This document shows, piece after piece, positions 50,965 to 60,405 of a stretch of DNA of 64,000 nucleotides (within the stretch, counting starts at the first letter, position 1; each line of letters begins with the position of its first letter). Made by a program: the position numbers and the translations under genes. The notes beneath the pieces were generated by a model that searched no databases, was not told where the DNA came from, and was given only the letters and a program-made list of their open reading frames with translations. Source of the DNA: Parafannyhessea umbonata (GTDB taxonomy: Bacteria; Actinomycetota; Coriobacteriia; Coriobacteriales; Atopobiaceae); the NCBI RefSeq assembly GCF_012844235.1, contig NZ_JABAGR010000001.1, positions 310,001 through 374,000 of the forward strand, read 5' to 3'.

Positions 50965-53607
50965 CTACGCCCGGTGCTCGCTCTCCAGAAGGTCCTCCAC
51001 GAAGCCCACCTGGTACCTGCAGAAGACGACCCCGCCCTCCTCTTGCGTCGCGTCCAGGTCGACGTCGCCCGATATGCCAAAGTCGCGGTCGTCGTCTGGG
51101 TCGCGGAACATCTGCCGCACGTGCCAGACGTGGCGACCGGCGCCGTCGCCCTTCTCGTCCGACTCGTCTATCGCAAGGTAGGCGGAGGAGCGGGCGTCCG
51201 CATCCAGCAGGATGTCGTCGTGGGACTCGCGGTACGCGTCCAGCGCCTGAGCCCAGCGCGGCTGACGCCAGCCCCAGTCCGCGTCGAGCGCGCCCAGGCG
51301 CTCCGTGTCGCCCACGGCGGCAAGGCGCACACGCGCGAACAGGGCGTTGCGCACCAGGAGCGTGAGGCCGCGGCGGTCGTGCACGACCTCGTCGGCGTCC
51401 GTGGGGGCGGCGCCCGCCTCCGGCGCGGCGGTGCCGGCGGCGGACCACTCGTCCACTAGGCTCGAGTCGACGGTCCTCACCACAAGGCCCAGCCACGCCA
51501 CGATGTCGCGCAGCCGGTCGTCCAGCTTGTCCTCGGGCACGGTGCGCGCGAGCACGCGGTACGCGTCGGAAAGGTAGCGCAGCAGCGACCCCTCGGAGCG
51601 CGCGATGCCGCAACGCTGCACGTAGCCCTTGAAGTCCGACGCCGTCTCCACCATGTCGCGCAGGATGGACTTCGGGCTCAGGCTGAAGTCGCGCGCCCAC
51701 GGCACCTTCTCGCAGTAGCGCTCGAACGCCGCGTCCAGAAGCTCCTCCAGGGGCTTGGGGTACGTGACCTCCTGGATGCGCTCGATCCTCTCGTCGTACT
51801 CGACGCCATCGGCCTTCATCTGGGCCATTGCCTGGTCGCGCGCCTGGCGCTCCAGCGCGCGCAGGATCTGCGGCGGGTCCTCCAGCGTGGACTCCACCAT
51901 CGATATCAGGTCGAGCGCGTACGTGTCGCTCTCAGGGTCAAGCAGCTCCAGCGCCGCAAGCAGGAACGGAGAGAGCGGCTGGTCAAGCGCGAAATCCTCC
52001 GGAAGGTCGACGGTCGTCACGTACGAGAAGGACCCGTCCTCCTCCTCGTGGCGCTCCACCACGCCCGCGTCTATCAGGGTCGCGAAGATTTCGTCCGCGC
52101 GCATGTTCAGGCGGAGCTTCTCGTCCTTTGGCTGGGCGGAGTCCGCTATCAGCTGGTGGACGCGGGAGTACGTGTCGCCGCCCTGCTCCACCTCGGCCAG
52201 CACCATGGAGTGGCTCACGCGCATGCGTGGCTTCAGCTTCTCGGGCTCCGCGGCGATGAGCTTCTGGAACGTGGCCTCCTTCCAGCCCACGAACCCCTTC
52301 GGCGGCTGCTTCGTCTTTATCTTGCGCGCCTTCTTCGGGTCGCCGCCGGCCTTCGCCAGTGCGCGCGCGTTCTCGATGTCGTACTCCGTCGCCTCAGCGA
52401 TCACCATGCCCTCGGTGTCGAAGCCCGCGCGGCCGGCGCGGCCCGCGATCTGGTGGAACTCGCGCGCGTTCAGGTGGCGCATGCGGCGCCCGTCGAACTT
52501 GGAGAGCGCCGTCAGCAGCACGGTGTGGATGGGCACGTTTATGCCCACGCCCAGCGTGTCCGTGCCGCAGATCACGGGAAGCAGACCCTGCTGGGCCAGC
52601 CTCTCTACCAGCAGCCGGTAGCGCGGCAGCATGCCGGCATGGTGCACGCCCACGCCCGTCAGCAGCAGGCGCCGCAGCGTCTTGCCAAACGTGGTGGTGA
52701 AGCGGGTGCCTGCGATGGCCTCCTTGATCTGTGCGCGCTGCTCCTTTGTCGAAACGCCAAAGCTCGCGAGGCCAGAGGCGCTCTTCACGGCCGCCTCCTG
52801 CGAGAAGTGCACTATGTAGAGCGGCGCGTCGCCCGCGTCCAGCGCCATCTTCACGGTCTGCTCCAGCGCGGTGTCCACGAACTTGTATTCCAGCGGCACC
52901 GGGCGCGGCGCGTCCGCGACGGTGTCCACGGAGCGCTCCGTCATCAGCTCCAACGACGCCGCGATGTCGGACGTGTCGCCCAGCGTGGCGCTCATAAGCA
53001 GGAACTGCGTGTGCGGAAGCGTGAGCAGGGGCACCTGCCACGCCCAGCCGCGGTCACGGTCGCCATAGTAGTGGAACTCGTCCATGGCGACGCAGCCCAC
53101 GTCTGCGGCCTCGCCCTCGCGTAGCGCCTGGTTCGCCAGGATCTCCGCCGTGCAGCAGATGATGGGCGCGTCCGGGTTAAGCGTGACGTCGCCGGTGATC
53201 ATGCCCACGTTCTCGCGGCCAAAGAGCTCCACAAGGTCGAAGAACTTCTCGCTCACCAGCGCCTTGATGGGGGCCGTGTAGTACGCGCGCCGGTCGGTGC
53301 AGATGGATATGAAGCACATGCCCAGCGCCACCATGGACTTGCCGGAGCCGGTGGGCGTGCCCAGGATCACGTGGTCGCCGGAAGCAAGGTCGAGAAGAGC
53401 CTCCTCCTGGTGGTCCCACAGCTCGATGCCGCGCGAGTCTACCCATCCCAAAAAGAGGTCGAGCGCCTCCTCGGGGTCGATGTTCGCGAACGTTTCGTCG
53501 TCGGGCCACGGCACGAGCCTGCCCAGCGACCCCTGGCCGTTCGGCCCCTCGTCCACCACGGCGTCCTCGTCGGCGGCCGCCTTATCCAATGCTGCGTCTT
53601 GCTGCAT
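50965..53607 (-). CDS. DEAD/DEAH-box helicase with DUF3516 domain
   Basis: 880 residues. N-terminal helicase core: Walker A GTPTGSGKSMVALG, DEXH box AMDEFHYYGD, SATLGDTSD motif III, and motif VI QIAGRAGRAGFDTEG; the C-terminal half is the actinobacterial DUF3516 region. It resembles Ski2-like HelY proteins that unwind RNA (or DNA), with no known partner here. The ATG at 53607 is supported by AAGG upstream. Its end is 44 bases from the repeat array. Confidence 0.88.
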   Translation of the reverse strand: MQQDAALDKAAADEDAVVDEGPNGQGSLGRLVPWPDDETFANIDPEEALDLFLGWVDSRGIELWDHQEEALLDLASGDHVILGTPTGSGKSMVALGMCFISICTDRRAYYTAPIKALVSEKFFDLVELFGRENVGMITGDVTLNPDAPIICCTAEILANQALREGEAADVGCVAMDEFHYYGDRDRGWAWQVPLLTLPHTQFLLMSATLGDTSDIAASLELMTERSVDTVADAPRPVPLEYKFVDTALEQTVKMALDAGDAPLYIVHFSQEAAVKSASGLASFGVSTKEQRAQIKEAIAGTRFTTTFGKTLRRLLLTGVGVHHAGMLPRYRLLVERLAQQGLLPVICGTDTLGVGINVPIHTVLLTALSKFDGRRMRHLNAREFHQIAGRAGRAGFDTEGMVIAEATEYDIENARALAKAGGDPKKARKIKTKQPPKGFVGWKEATFQKLIAAEPEKLKPRMRVSHSMVLAEVEQGGDTYSRVHQLIADSAQPKDEKLRLNMRADEIFATLIDAGVVERHEEEDGSFSYVTTVDLPEDFALDQPLSPFLLAALELLDPESDTYALDLISMVESTLEDPPQILRALERQARDQAMAQMKADGVEYDERIERIQEVTYPKPLEELLDAAFERYCEKVPWARDFSLSPKSILRDMVETASDFKGYVQRCGIARSEGSLLRYLSDAYRVLARTVPEDKLDDRLRDIVAWLGLVVRTVDSSLVDEWSAAGTAAPEAGAAPTDADEVVHDRRGLTLLVRNALFARVRLAAVGDTERLGALDADWGWRQPRWAQALDAYRESHDDILLDADARSSAYLAIDESDEKGDGAGRHVWHVRQMFRDPDDDRDFGISGDVDLDATQEEGGVVFCRYQVGFVEDLLESEHRA

Positions 53608-53714
53608 GTGCTTGCCTTCTGTATGCGGCTGCGTCGCAACCGTCTTGCGGCACCTTGTGCGCCGCCTCTCGAACTATTCAATAGTAGCGGTTCGGTGACC
53701 CATCGCCTTGCGTG

Positions 53715-54722
53715 CTATGCGTGCAAGAGGTTCTTCGCCGCCCAGCGCTCGTTGTTCAGGATCGGCCGCCCTATGCCTACCAGGTCGCATGCGCCCTCAT
53801 CCAACAGCGCCTGCGCGTCGCGCATGCTGCGGATGCCGCCGGTAAGCATCACGGGCACGAGGCGCCCTGACGCGGCAATGGCCTCGCGCACGGGCCCGGA
53901 CACGCCCTTGAACCAGCCAGGTTCCAGTGTGTCGCGGCGCGTGTAGTAGTTCATCCCGCCCGATACAGATATCATGTCCGCGCCGTGCCGGGCGAGAAGG
54001 ACCGCCGCCTCGCACGCGTCTTCAACGGTGGTGCCACCGGGCATGTAGTCGCAGCCGCCCAGCCGCACCGATACCGTCATGCCGCCTGCCTCCGCGCGCA
54101 CGGCGTCGAGCGCCTCGAGCGTGATGCGCAGGCGTCCCTCGAGCGAGCCGCCATACTCGTCCTGGCGCAGGTTCGTGAGGGGAGAGAGGAACTGGTCCAG
54201 AAGGTAGCCGTGCGCCGCGTGCAGCTCAACGCCATCGAAGCCCGCGAGGCGGGCCCTTCTCGCCGCGCGGCCAAACGCGTCCACCACGCGGGCTATGTCC
54301 GCGTGCGTCATGGCACGCGGCTGCGGCTGTCCCACCTTCGCGCCCGGGCAGTTCACGCCGCTGGGCGAGAGCGCCACCTGGCGTATCACCTGCGGCCGCG
54401 CCGCGCTTCCGGCATGGCTGAGCTGCACAAACACCGGGGTGTCGCACTCGTGCAACGCGCGGGCCTCCAGCCTAAGGCCGCAGAGGTCGTCGTCGCGGCT
54501 GATGGACGCCTGCCGGGGCGTGGCCTGGCCGTCTGCCGTCACAAAGTGGTGGCCGCACTCAACAAGGCCAAGCAGCCCGCCCTCCGCGCGCTCGCGATAG
54601 TGGTCAAGCAGCCGCTGGCTTATGCTGCCGTCCGGGTTCGCGCGACCGCTTGCCATAGGCGCCATCACCACGCGGTTGCGCAGTTCCACGCGCCCCACCC
54701 GCACGGGGTCGAACGGCGTCAT
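53715..54722 (-). CDS. Old yellow enzyme-family NADH:flavin oxidoreductase
   Basis: 335 residues, FMN-dependent (alpha/beta)8 barrel. Motifs: VVMAPMASGRANPDG, VQLSHAGSAARP, FDGVELHAAHGYLLDQFLSP (active His/His pair) and YGGSLEGRLR. It reduces enones or similar electrophiles. It overlaps the LysR gene (ATGA at 54719-54722) and is transcribed after it, so LysR probably regulates it. The 13-mer copy at 53990-54002 is on the plus strand, so it is read here as VLLA in AAVLLARHGAD. Confidence 0.9.
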   Translation of the reverse strand: MTPFDPVRVGRVELRNRVVMAPMASGRANPDGSISQRLLDHYRERAEGGLLGLVECGHHFVTADGQATPRQASISRDDDLCGLRLEARALHECDTPVFVQLSHAGSAARPQVIRQVALSPSGVNCPGAKVGQPQPRAMTHADIARVVDAFGRAARRARLAGFDGVELHAAHGYLLDQFLSPLTNLRQDEYGGSLEGRLRITLEALDAVRAEAGGMTVSVRLGGCDYMPGGTTVEDACEAAVLLARHGADMISVSGGMNYYTRRDTLEPGWFKGVSGPVREAIAASGRLVPVMLTGGIRSMRDAQALLDEGACDLVGIGRPILNNERWAAKNLLHA

Positions 54723-55705
54723 GCCTCCGTCCCCGCGTTGCCTGCGGCCGGCGCGGCGACGCTCTTGAGCGCCGCCTTCGAGGGCACGATCTCCTCCGGC
54801 TGGTCAAAGCTCACGATGAGCCGCTCGAGCTCGCGGATGTAGTCGCGGGCAAGGCCGCTCAGGCGGCGCTGGCTGTGGGTGACGTAGCCCACGTTCATGA
54901 CCTCGTCCGTCTTGATGGGGATGGACGCGATGCCGTTGAACATCTCGTCGGAGCGTACGCCGGTGGATATGAGGTAGCCGTCGCAGTGGCTGAGGATTCC
55001 CGTCATGGTGGCGCGGTCGCTCACGGTGATGTGGCGCGCGTGCGGCAGGTCGCCTAGCGGCTCCTCGGAAAGATAGAGCGAGGCCTCCGCACCCTGCTCG
55101 AAGTCGTAGCGCTCGAACGGCGCAAGGTCCTCGGCCGTGACCGTGCGCTTCGACGCGAGGGGATGCCCTTCTCGCACGAAGACGTGCGGTCGCGCGTGGA
55201 AGAGCGACGTGAAGACGAGGGAGCCGTCCCCCAGGCGCTTGCGGATGACGGTCTCGTTGTAGTGGCTCAGGAAGAGGATGCCGATGTCGCTCCGGAACGT
55301 GCGCACGTCGTCGATGATCTCGCCCGTGCGCGTCTCGCGCAGGCTGAAGTCGCACGAAGAGCCGCCGTGCGCCTGCAGAAAGTTGATGAACGCGCGCACG
55401 GCGAACGCGTAGTGCTGCGTGCTCACGGACATGCGCCCCTGGGACGTGCCGCGCCGCGTGTAGTGGTCGGTCAGGAGGTCCGCCTGCTCCACCACCTGGC
55501 GCGCGTAGCCCAGGAACTCCACGCCGTCGCTCGTGAGGCTGATGCCCTTGCTGGAGCGGTTGAAGATCCTGATGCCAAGCTCCGCCTCCAGCTCCTTCAC
55601 GGCGACGGAGAGGCTGGACTGCGATATGAAGAGCTTGCGCGCCACGGAGTTCATGGAGCCGCTCTGGGCTATGGCGATAACGTAACGGAGCTGCTGCAGC
55701 TGCAT
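54719..55705 (-). CDS. LysR-family transcriptional regulator
   Basis: 328 residues. N-terminal winged helix: MQLQQLRYVIAIAQSGSMNS, then ISQSSLSVAVKELEAELGIRIF, followed by a periplasmic-binding-like effector domain to the C-terminus. It overlaps the OYE gene and forms a two-gene unit with it, so local regulation is likely. The effector is unknown. Confidence 0.88.
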   Translation of the reverse strand: MQLQQLRYVIAIAQSGSMNSVARKLFISQSSLSVAVKELEAELGIRIFNRSSKGISLTSDGVEFLGYARQVVEQADLLTDHYTRRGTSQGRMSVSTQHYAFAVRAFINFLQAHGGSSCDFSLRETRTGEIIDDVRTFRSDIGILFLSHYNETVIRKRLGDGSLVFTSLFHARPHVFVREGHPLASKRTVTAEDLAPFERYDFEQGAEASLYLSEEPLGDLPHARHITVSDRATMTGILSHCDGYLISTGVRSDEMFNGIASIPIKTDEVMNVGYVTHSQRRLSGLARDYIRELERLIVSFDQPEEIVPSKAALKSVAAPAAGNAGTEA

Positions 55706-55846
55706 TTGGGGCCTCCCGCATTGGTCTGCTATGCAGTAAAGCTATACCACGCGAAGGCCGATTTGCGCAACGCGGCATGGCGTCCGCACGCAGGCGCGCG
55801 GGCGCGGCGAGAAGGGCGCGGCGTGCCGATGGGACGGCGGCCTGGG

Positions 55847-56041
55847 CTACAGCTCCGTCACGATGGCGGCCGCAGCGTACTCCTCGAGGATGGCCTCGAG
55901 CTCGCCCTCCGTCCGCGGCGCGTCGCCGCACATATCGAGCAGTTGCTCATACGTCACGACCTCGCCCGTGGTCTGCAGGAGGAACTTGTCCGTTGGCCTG
56001 GGCTCGACGAAGGCGGGACGGTCGCTGGTGGCGTCGCTCAT
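55847..56041 (-). CDS. 64-residue hypothetical protein
   Basis: MSDATSDRPAFVEPRPTDKF, start ATG 56041 with GGAGGA upstream. It is short, acidic and helical in its second half (EGELEAILEEYAAAAIV). It is not recognised. It lies 141 bases upstream of the LysR gene on the same strand but separated by a promoter-length gap. Confidence 0.6.
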   Translation of the reverse strand: MSDATSDRPAFVEPRPTDKFLLQTTGEVVTYEQLLDMCGDAPRTEGELEAILEEYAAAAIVTEL

Positions 56042-56301
56042 GGGGTGTCCTCCGAATGCGCTTGGGGTACGGACGCTTGTACTTCTCGTCCGGCTATCCA
56101 ACTGTCTAGCAAGACTAGATTCTACGGCGTTTTGGCATGCGTGCCTAGTGGCGCTAGACATGCCGCGTGGGAACTCTCCTATGAATAGAGAAGAGCATTC
56201 TTTGTATCTGAAGTGCTTTTGCTTGCGTTTGGCGGCGCCGAGCGGGAAGAATCGCTTGCGTTGCGCGGAGCCGGAGCGGTCGAGGGGAGGCGTTTGCGCC
56301 C

Positions 56302-56652
56302 ATGGGCGCCAGGAAGTCGGACGTGCGACATCGGAACAACCTGAGGGCCTGCAGGGAGGCCGCCGGCAAGAGCCAGCGGCAGCTTGCGGCGATCATGGGC
56401 GTGAGCGAGAAGTCCGTGAGCGCATGGGAGACCGGCCGCGTGGAGATGAAGGCGGACCACTTGCTGGCACTGGCGAACTGCCTGGGTTGCACCCCCAACG
56501 ACCTGCTGGGATACGAGGGAGACGTCCGCGTTGTGCGCGTGCGCGCGTACGAGGAGCGCTATGCGGAGATCTATGCGCGGCTGGCGCCGAACGTGCGCGA
56601 CGCCCTCGAGACAATCCTGGACGCGACGTCGAAGTCGAGGCGCCCGAAGTAG
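56302..56652 (+). CDS. XRE-family helix-turn-helix regulator
   Basis: 116 residues. The Cro/C1-type HTH (residues about 11-66) reads NNLRACREAAGKSQRQLAAI, then MGVSEKSVSAWETGRVEMKA and HLLALANCLGCTPNDLL, followed by a helical tail (YEERYAEIYARLAPNVRDAL). The ATG at 56302 follows GAGGGGAGG. No neighbouring toxin gene is visible, so it is an isolated regulator. Confidence 0.85.
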   Translation: MGARKSDVRHRNNLRACREAAGKSQRQLAAIMGVSEKSVSAWETGRVEMKADHLLALANCLGCTPNDLLGYEGDVRVVRVRAYEERYAEIYARLAPNVRDALETILDATSKSRRPK

Positions 56653-56682
56653 GCGGTGGCGGGGCGCCTTGGCCTAGGCGCG

Positions 56683-57174
56683 CTAGAGTATGGTCTCCAT
56701 ACCGATCTTCTGCGGCTTCATGCCCATGGCCTCGTAGAACTTGAGGGCGCCGGGGTTGCACGACCACACGTTGAGCGTGACGTTGTGGAAGCCCTCGCCG
56801 CGCGCGAAGTCGATCACGTGGTTATACAGGGCCGTGCCCACGTGCTTGCCGCGTGCGGACTCGTCCACGCAGATGTCGTCCACGTAGAGCGTCTGGATGC
56901 CAGTGGCGTTGTTTCCGTTCCAGTCCTGGTATATGCAGAACGCGTAGCCCAGCACGCGCTCGCCCGTGTCCGGGTTGGCCGCGTCCGCCGGCTCCACCGC
57001 CACGAAGACGGGGGTCCTGTCGTCGCGGAAGATCTGGCTCAGCTCGTCCGCGGTGTACTTGGTGGTGTCCCTCACGAAGAGGTCCGGCCTTCCGTCTGCG
57101 TGCACGTTGCACACCTGGACGAGCAGGTCCAGAACCTGTGGGATGTCTGCGTCCGTTGCGCGCCTGATGTTCAT
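56683..57174 (-). CDS. GNAT-family N-acetyltransferase
   Basis: 163 residues. The GNAT fold is complete: RRATDADIPQVLDL, VFVAVEPAD, ERVLGYAFCIYQDW, the acetyl-CoA loop VDESARGKHVGTALYNHV, and the C-terminal VWSCNPGALKFYEAMGMKPQ. The acceptor substrate is unknown. GGAGAAGAGC precedes the ATG. Confidence 0.88.
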   Translation of the reverse strand: MNIRRATDADIPQVLDLLVQVCNVHADGRPDLFVRDTTKYTADELSQIFRDDRTPVFVAVEPADAANPDTGERVLGYAFCIYQDWNGNNATGIQTLYVDDICVDESARGKHVGTALYNHVIDFARGEGFHNVTLNVWSCNPGALKFYEAMGMKPQKIGMETIL

Positions 57175-57256
57175 GCTCTTCTCCTATCTTGCGTTTGCGT
57201 TTGCGTTGCGCCTGTCTGCGTCGCGCCGCCCGCCTGCCGCGTGTGGGGCCGGCGCG

Positions 57257-58459
57257 TCAGTCCGCGCGCTCCTGCACGTAGCGAATGAACTCGTCGCGCT
57301 CCCGCGCGCCGTCCAGCCGGGCGGTGTACATCTGGTTGCCCATGTCATTGGAGAGCGCATCCGGCATGCGCTCGCACATGACGATGGAGTCGCCAAAGCG
57401 CGCGATCACCTCCTCGTGGGAGTGGGCGTACGCGTGCGAGTCGCGCCTGCCCGCGTACACGCAGAAGTGGTTGTCGCGCGAGGGCGGCAGCGTGCTGCGG
57501 TCCAGCGCCACCATGTCCGCCCAGATCTGATACACGTCCGTGGAGTGGGCGAAGTTCATCATGTCGGGGGAGTAGCCCCCGGGCGGGCGCACGTTGACCT
57601 CGAGGCCCACGTAGTCGCCCCGCTGGCCAAGGCCCGGCTTGTCGTGGGCGAGCCTGAAGAACTCCATGTGGACGAAGCGGCGCGCAAGGCCAAGGCTCCA
57701 GGCGCACGCGCGGCCCAGCTGCCGCAGGATGGGGTCGACCGTGGGAAGCGAGCAGTACCAGAGGCCGAGCCCCTCCGTCGCGACCCTGGCCATCGAGGGC
57801 GGGAACTCCTCCATGTTTTCGAACAGCGGCTGGCAGTGCGAGTCCAGGATGGCGTCGTAGCTGAAGATCTGGCCCTCCACGTACTCTTCCAGCACGTACG
57901 GCGTCTGGCCCTTCTCGCCCATCAGGCGCTCCAGGTCCGCGCGGCCGTCGACTTTGGCGACGCCGACCGAGCCCACGCCGCGCTCCGGCTTGGCAAACGC
58001 CGGCCAGCCGATGCCGCCCTCGCCCTCCACGAAGTCGAGCGCCGCCTGCAGCGTGGTCAGGCGTATCTGCCGCGCGGTCGCGACGCCGGCGCGGTGGTAG
58101 CCCAGCTTCATGTCGACCTTGCTCTGGAGCGAGCGGATCTGTTGCGCGTTGGGGCCGGTCGTGACGTTGAAGTCCGTGCGCAGCGCGGCGTCCTGTGCGA
58201 GCCAGTACTCGTTGTTCGACTCTATCCAGTCGATCTTTCCGTACTTGTACGAGAAGAACGCGACCGCCTTGAACACGCTGGGGTAGTCCGAAAGGCTCGG
58301 GACCCAGTAGTACTCCGCGAGCGCGTCTTTAAGGCGGCCGTCGAGCTGGTCGTACGGGGTGTCGCCTATGCCGAGCACGTTGACGCCGCGCCGGCGCAGC
58401 CGGTCGCAGAACTGCCAGTACGTGTGGGGAAACTGCGGCGATACGAAGACGAAGTTCAA
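57257..58459 (-). CDS. ATP-grasp family ligase
   Basis: About 400 residues. A TTG at 58459 preceded by GGAG is chosen because the family starts with NFVFVSPQFPHTYWQF; a longer frame to 58522 adds 21 residues without similarity. ATP-grasp features: IGWPAFAKPERGVGSVGV for ATP binding, YVEGQIFSYDAILDSHC, and GLEVNVRPPGG with metal-binding residues. It resembles carbamoyl-phosphate-synthase-like ATP-grasp ligases that join an acid and an amine. Substrate unknown. Confidence 0.8.
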   Translation of the reverse strand: MNFVFVSPQFPHTYWQFCDRLRRRGVNVLGIGDTPYDQLDGRLKDALAEYYWVPSLSDYPSVFKAVAFFSYKYGKIDWIESNNEYWLAQDAALRTDFNVTTGPNAQQIRSLQSKVDMKLGYHRAGVATARQIRLTTLQAALDFVEGEGGIGWPAFAKPERGVGSVGVAKVDGRADLERLMGEKGQTPYVLEEYVEGQIFSYDAILDSHCQPLFENMEEFPPSMARVATEGLGLWYCSLPTVDPILRQLGRACAWSLGLARRFVHMEFFRLAHDKPGLGQRGDYVGLEVNVRPPGGYSPDMMNFAHSTDVYQIWADMVALDRSTLPPSRDNHFCVYAGRRDSHAYAHSHEEVIARFGDSIVMCERMPDALSNDMGNQMYTARLDGARERDEFIRYVQERAD

Positions 58460-58651
58460 GGTGCTCCAATCCGGAGGGTTCGGCGCCGTGTGCGGCGCGT
58501 GCCAGCGATGATACCAGCGCAAGGTTGCGTGCGTGTGAAGCGTCGACGCGTCCCGGCGCAGGGCGGGGGAGAAGTGCGGCGCTAACGAGAAGACCCCGCG
58601 CTCCGTGGTGTTAGGGGCGTGGGGCCTTCGAGGCTGTCTTTCGTGCGGCGA

Positions 58652-60082
58652 CTAGCGCTTCTTGCGGGCCGTCCTGGTGGTGGCAGCCTTCCTGGCCGTG
58701 GACTTTGCGGCTGGCTTCTTGGCTGCCGCGGGCTTTGCGGCGGAAGCGGCCTTCTTCACGGCCGGCTTAGCGGCTGGTTTGGCCTCGGGCTTCGGCTCGG
58801 CCTTCTTCACGGCCGGCTTTGCTGCGGCAGGCTTGGGCTCCGCCTTCGCGGCCGGCTTAGCCGCGGTCTTCTCCGCGACCTTTGTGGCTGCCTTCGGCTC
58901 CGCCTTCGCAGCGACCTTCTTCACGGCAGGCTTCGCTGCGGCAGGCTTCGGCTCGGCCTTGGCCGGGGTCGCCTTGGCGGCCGGCTTTGCCTCGGGCTTC
59001 GGCTCGGCCTTCTTCGCGGCCGGCTTTGCCTCGGGCTTGGGCTCTGCCTTCGCAGCGGCCTTGGGAGCGACCTTCTTCGCGGCCGGCTTAGCGGCTGCCT
59101 TGGGCTCAGACTTCGCGGCAGGCTTGGCTGCGGTCTTCTCCGCGACCTTTGCCGCTGCCTTGGGCTCAGACTTCGTGGCGGGCTTGGCAGCTGCCTTTGC
59201 GGCAGCCGGCTTCGCCTTTGCCTTCGGCGCGGCAGGCTTTGCCTCGGCGTTCTTCGCGGCGGGCTTGGCAGCGGGCTTCTTCGCGGGCTCCTGCGCCTTC
59301 GCGACCCACGGCGCCACGGGCTCCTTCTCTACCTCCTTGGCGACGTCCTCCAGCACAAAGGGCAGGAAGTAGGCCATCTGCTTCTTCCACCAGTACCAGT
59401 CGTGCGTGACGTCTGCTCCCCAGTAGTCGCACCAGTGGTCCACGCCCAGGCGGTTGAGCTCTGCGTCCATGCGGCGCTCGTCGTCCGCGAACTGCGCGTC
59501 CTCGCCCTGGCCGCAGCAGAACAGCAGCGAGCGGTTGCGGTACAGGCCCACGTACGGGTGGTCAAGCGGCATGTTGGGAAGGAATGCCAGGACGTCGTTG
59601 TCGTACAGCGTGGAGTTCATCCAGTCGCCAAAGAAGTAGCCGGAGTGGTAGATGCCGGAAAGCGCCATGCAGCCCTGGAAGAGGTCCGGGCGACGGAACA
59701 GCGCGATGGCCGCGTGCACGGCGCCCATGGAGCAGCCAAATGCGATCGGGCGCAGGTTGGAGGCGTTCAGCTCGTGCACGCGGGGGATGAGCTCGTCCGT
59801 CACGAAGCGGAAGTAGTCCTCCTGGCGGGCGGCGCGGGCCTCGTTGTCGCCGTTCAGGAGCGACCAGCTCTGCTCGTCAAAGTTATCAACCGAGAAGAGC
59901 TGGATCTGCTTGCCGTCGATGAACTCGGCAAGCGCGTCCACCATGCCCTCGTCCTCGAGCTCGCTCGCCTTCTGGTCCTGGGTCTGGAACGCGACGACGG
60001 GGTAGCCGCCCTCGCCGTAGACGATCAGGTTGGCCTCCTGGCCGAGGGACTTGCTCTTAAGCTTGTAGACGGAACGCTTCAT
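58652..60082 (-). CDS. Esterase with histone-H1-like Ala/Lys/Pro tail
   Basis: 476 residues from the ATG at 60082 (AGGAGGA upstream). The first 240 residues are an alpha/beta-hydrolase of the esterase (Esterase D-like) family: nucleophile Ser118 in FGCSMGAVHA, late His in THDWYWWKK. From about residue 250 to the end the chain is a low-complexity region of repeats like AAKPAAKSEPKAA and KKAEPKPEAKPAAKP, ending RKAATTRTARKKR. Such tails occur in bacterial histone-like proteins. The combination with an esterase is unusual. It may bind DNA or polyanions, or anchor the enzyme. Confidence 0.8.
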   Translation of the reverse strand: MKRSVYKLKSKSLGQEANLIVYGEGGYPVVAFQTQDQKASELEDEGMVDALAEFIDGKQIQLFSVDNFDEQSWSLLNGDNEARAARQEDYFRFVTDELIPRVHELNASNLRPIAFGCSMGAVHAAIALFRRPDLFQGCMALSGIYHSGYFFGDWMNSTLYDNDVLAFLPNMPLDHPYVGLYRNRSLLFCCGQGEDAQFADDERRMDAELNRLGVDHWCDYWGADVTHDWYWWKKQMAYFLPFVLEDVAKEVEKEPVAPWVAKAQEPAKKPAAKPAAKNAEAKPAAPKAKAKPAAAKAAAKPATKSEPKAAAKVAEKTAAKPAAKSEPKAAAKPAAKKVAPKAAAKAEPKPEAKPAAKKAEPKPEAKPAAKATPAKAEPKPAAAKPAVKKVAAKAEPKAATKVAEKTAAKPAAKAEPKPAAAKPAVKKAEPKPEAKPAAKPAVKKAASAAKPAAAKKPAAKSTARKAATTRTARKKR

Positions 60083-60405
60083 ATTGGAATGTCCTCCTAT
60101 CGAGTCCATGTATTCGCTTTGACGCGTCGGCAGAAGGTACGAAATTGTCCGCCGGCGGGTCTTTGCCCGCGTGAATTGTAGCATTACGTGCGAAATCGTG
60201 CATTTTGGGGCCGTTTTTGCCACATGGCTGCAACGTAGGGGGCGTTGGTGTCGCTTCGGGTGTCCTTGGTTCTGCATGGGGGAGACGGCACGGCTTTATT
60301 GCCGCGCAGGGTTTAAGGTGTGGCAACATATATGTTCATGGGCATGTAGGTCTGCGGTCCCGTCGGCCATGGCGTCGGGGGCCGCCAGCGAGCAGGGAGA
60401 CGTTT
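60083..60405. other. Divergent 323-base intergenic region
   Basis: No supportable gene on either strand. It contains a small hairpin (GCGGG/CCCGC type near 60150-60165) and AT-richer patches with CGAAATTGT, TGAATTGT and CGAAATCGT variants (60138-60200), which may be operators of the esterase promoter. I see no SAM riboswitch pattern before the sulfhydrylase gene. Confidence 0.5.

Noticed and set aside
50420-51700. Open frames across the repeat array that read repetitive peptides (SAASLQG- or CKLAADVYR-like)
   Set aside because: They have no ribosome binding sites and are a result of the stop-poor repeat sequence; no domain is seen.
60240-60405. SAM riboswitch before the sulfhydrylase gene
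   Set aside because: No SAM-I or SAM-II core (such as an AGAG-stem with a conserved P3/P4) could be read in the region.
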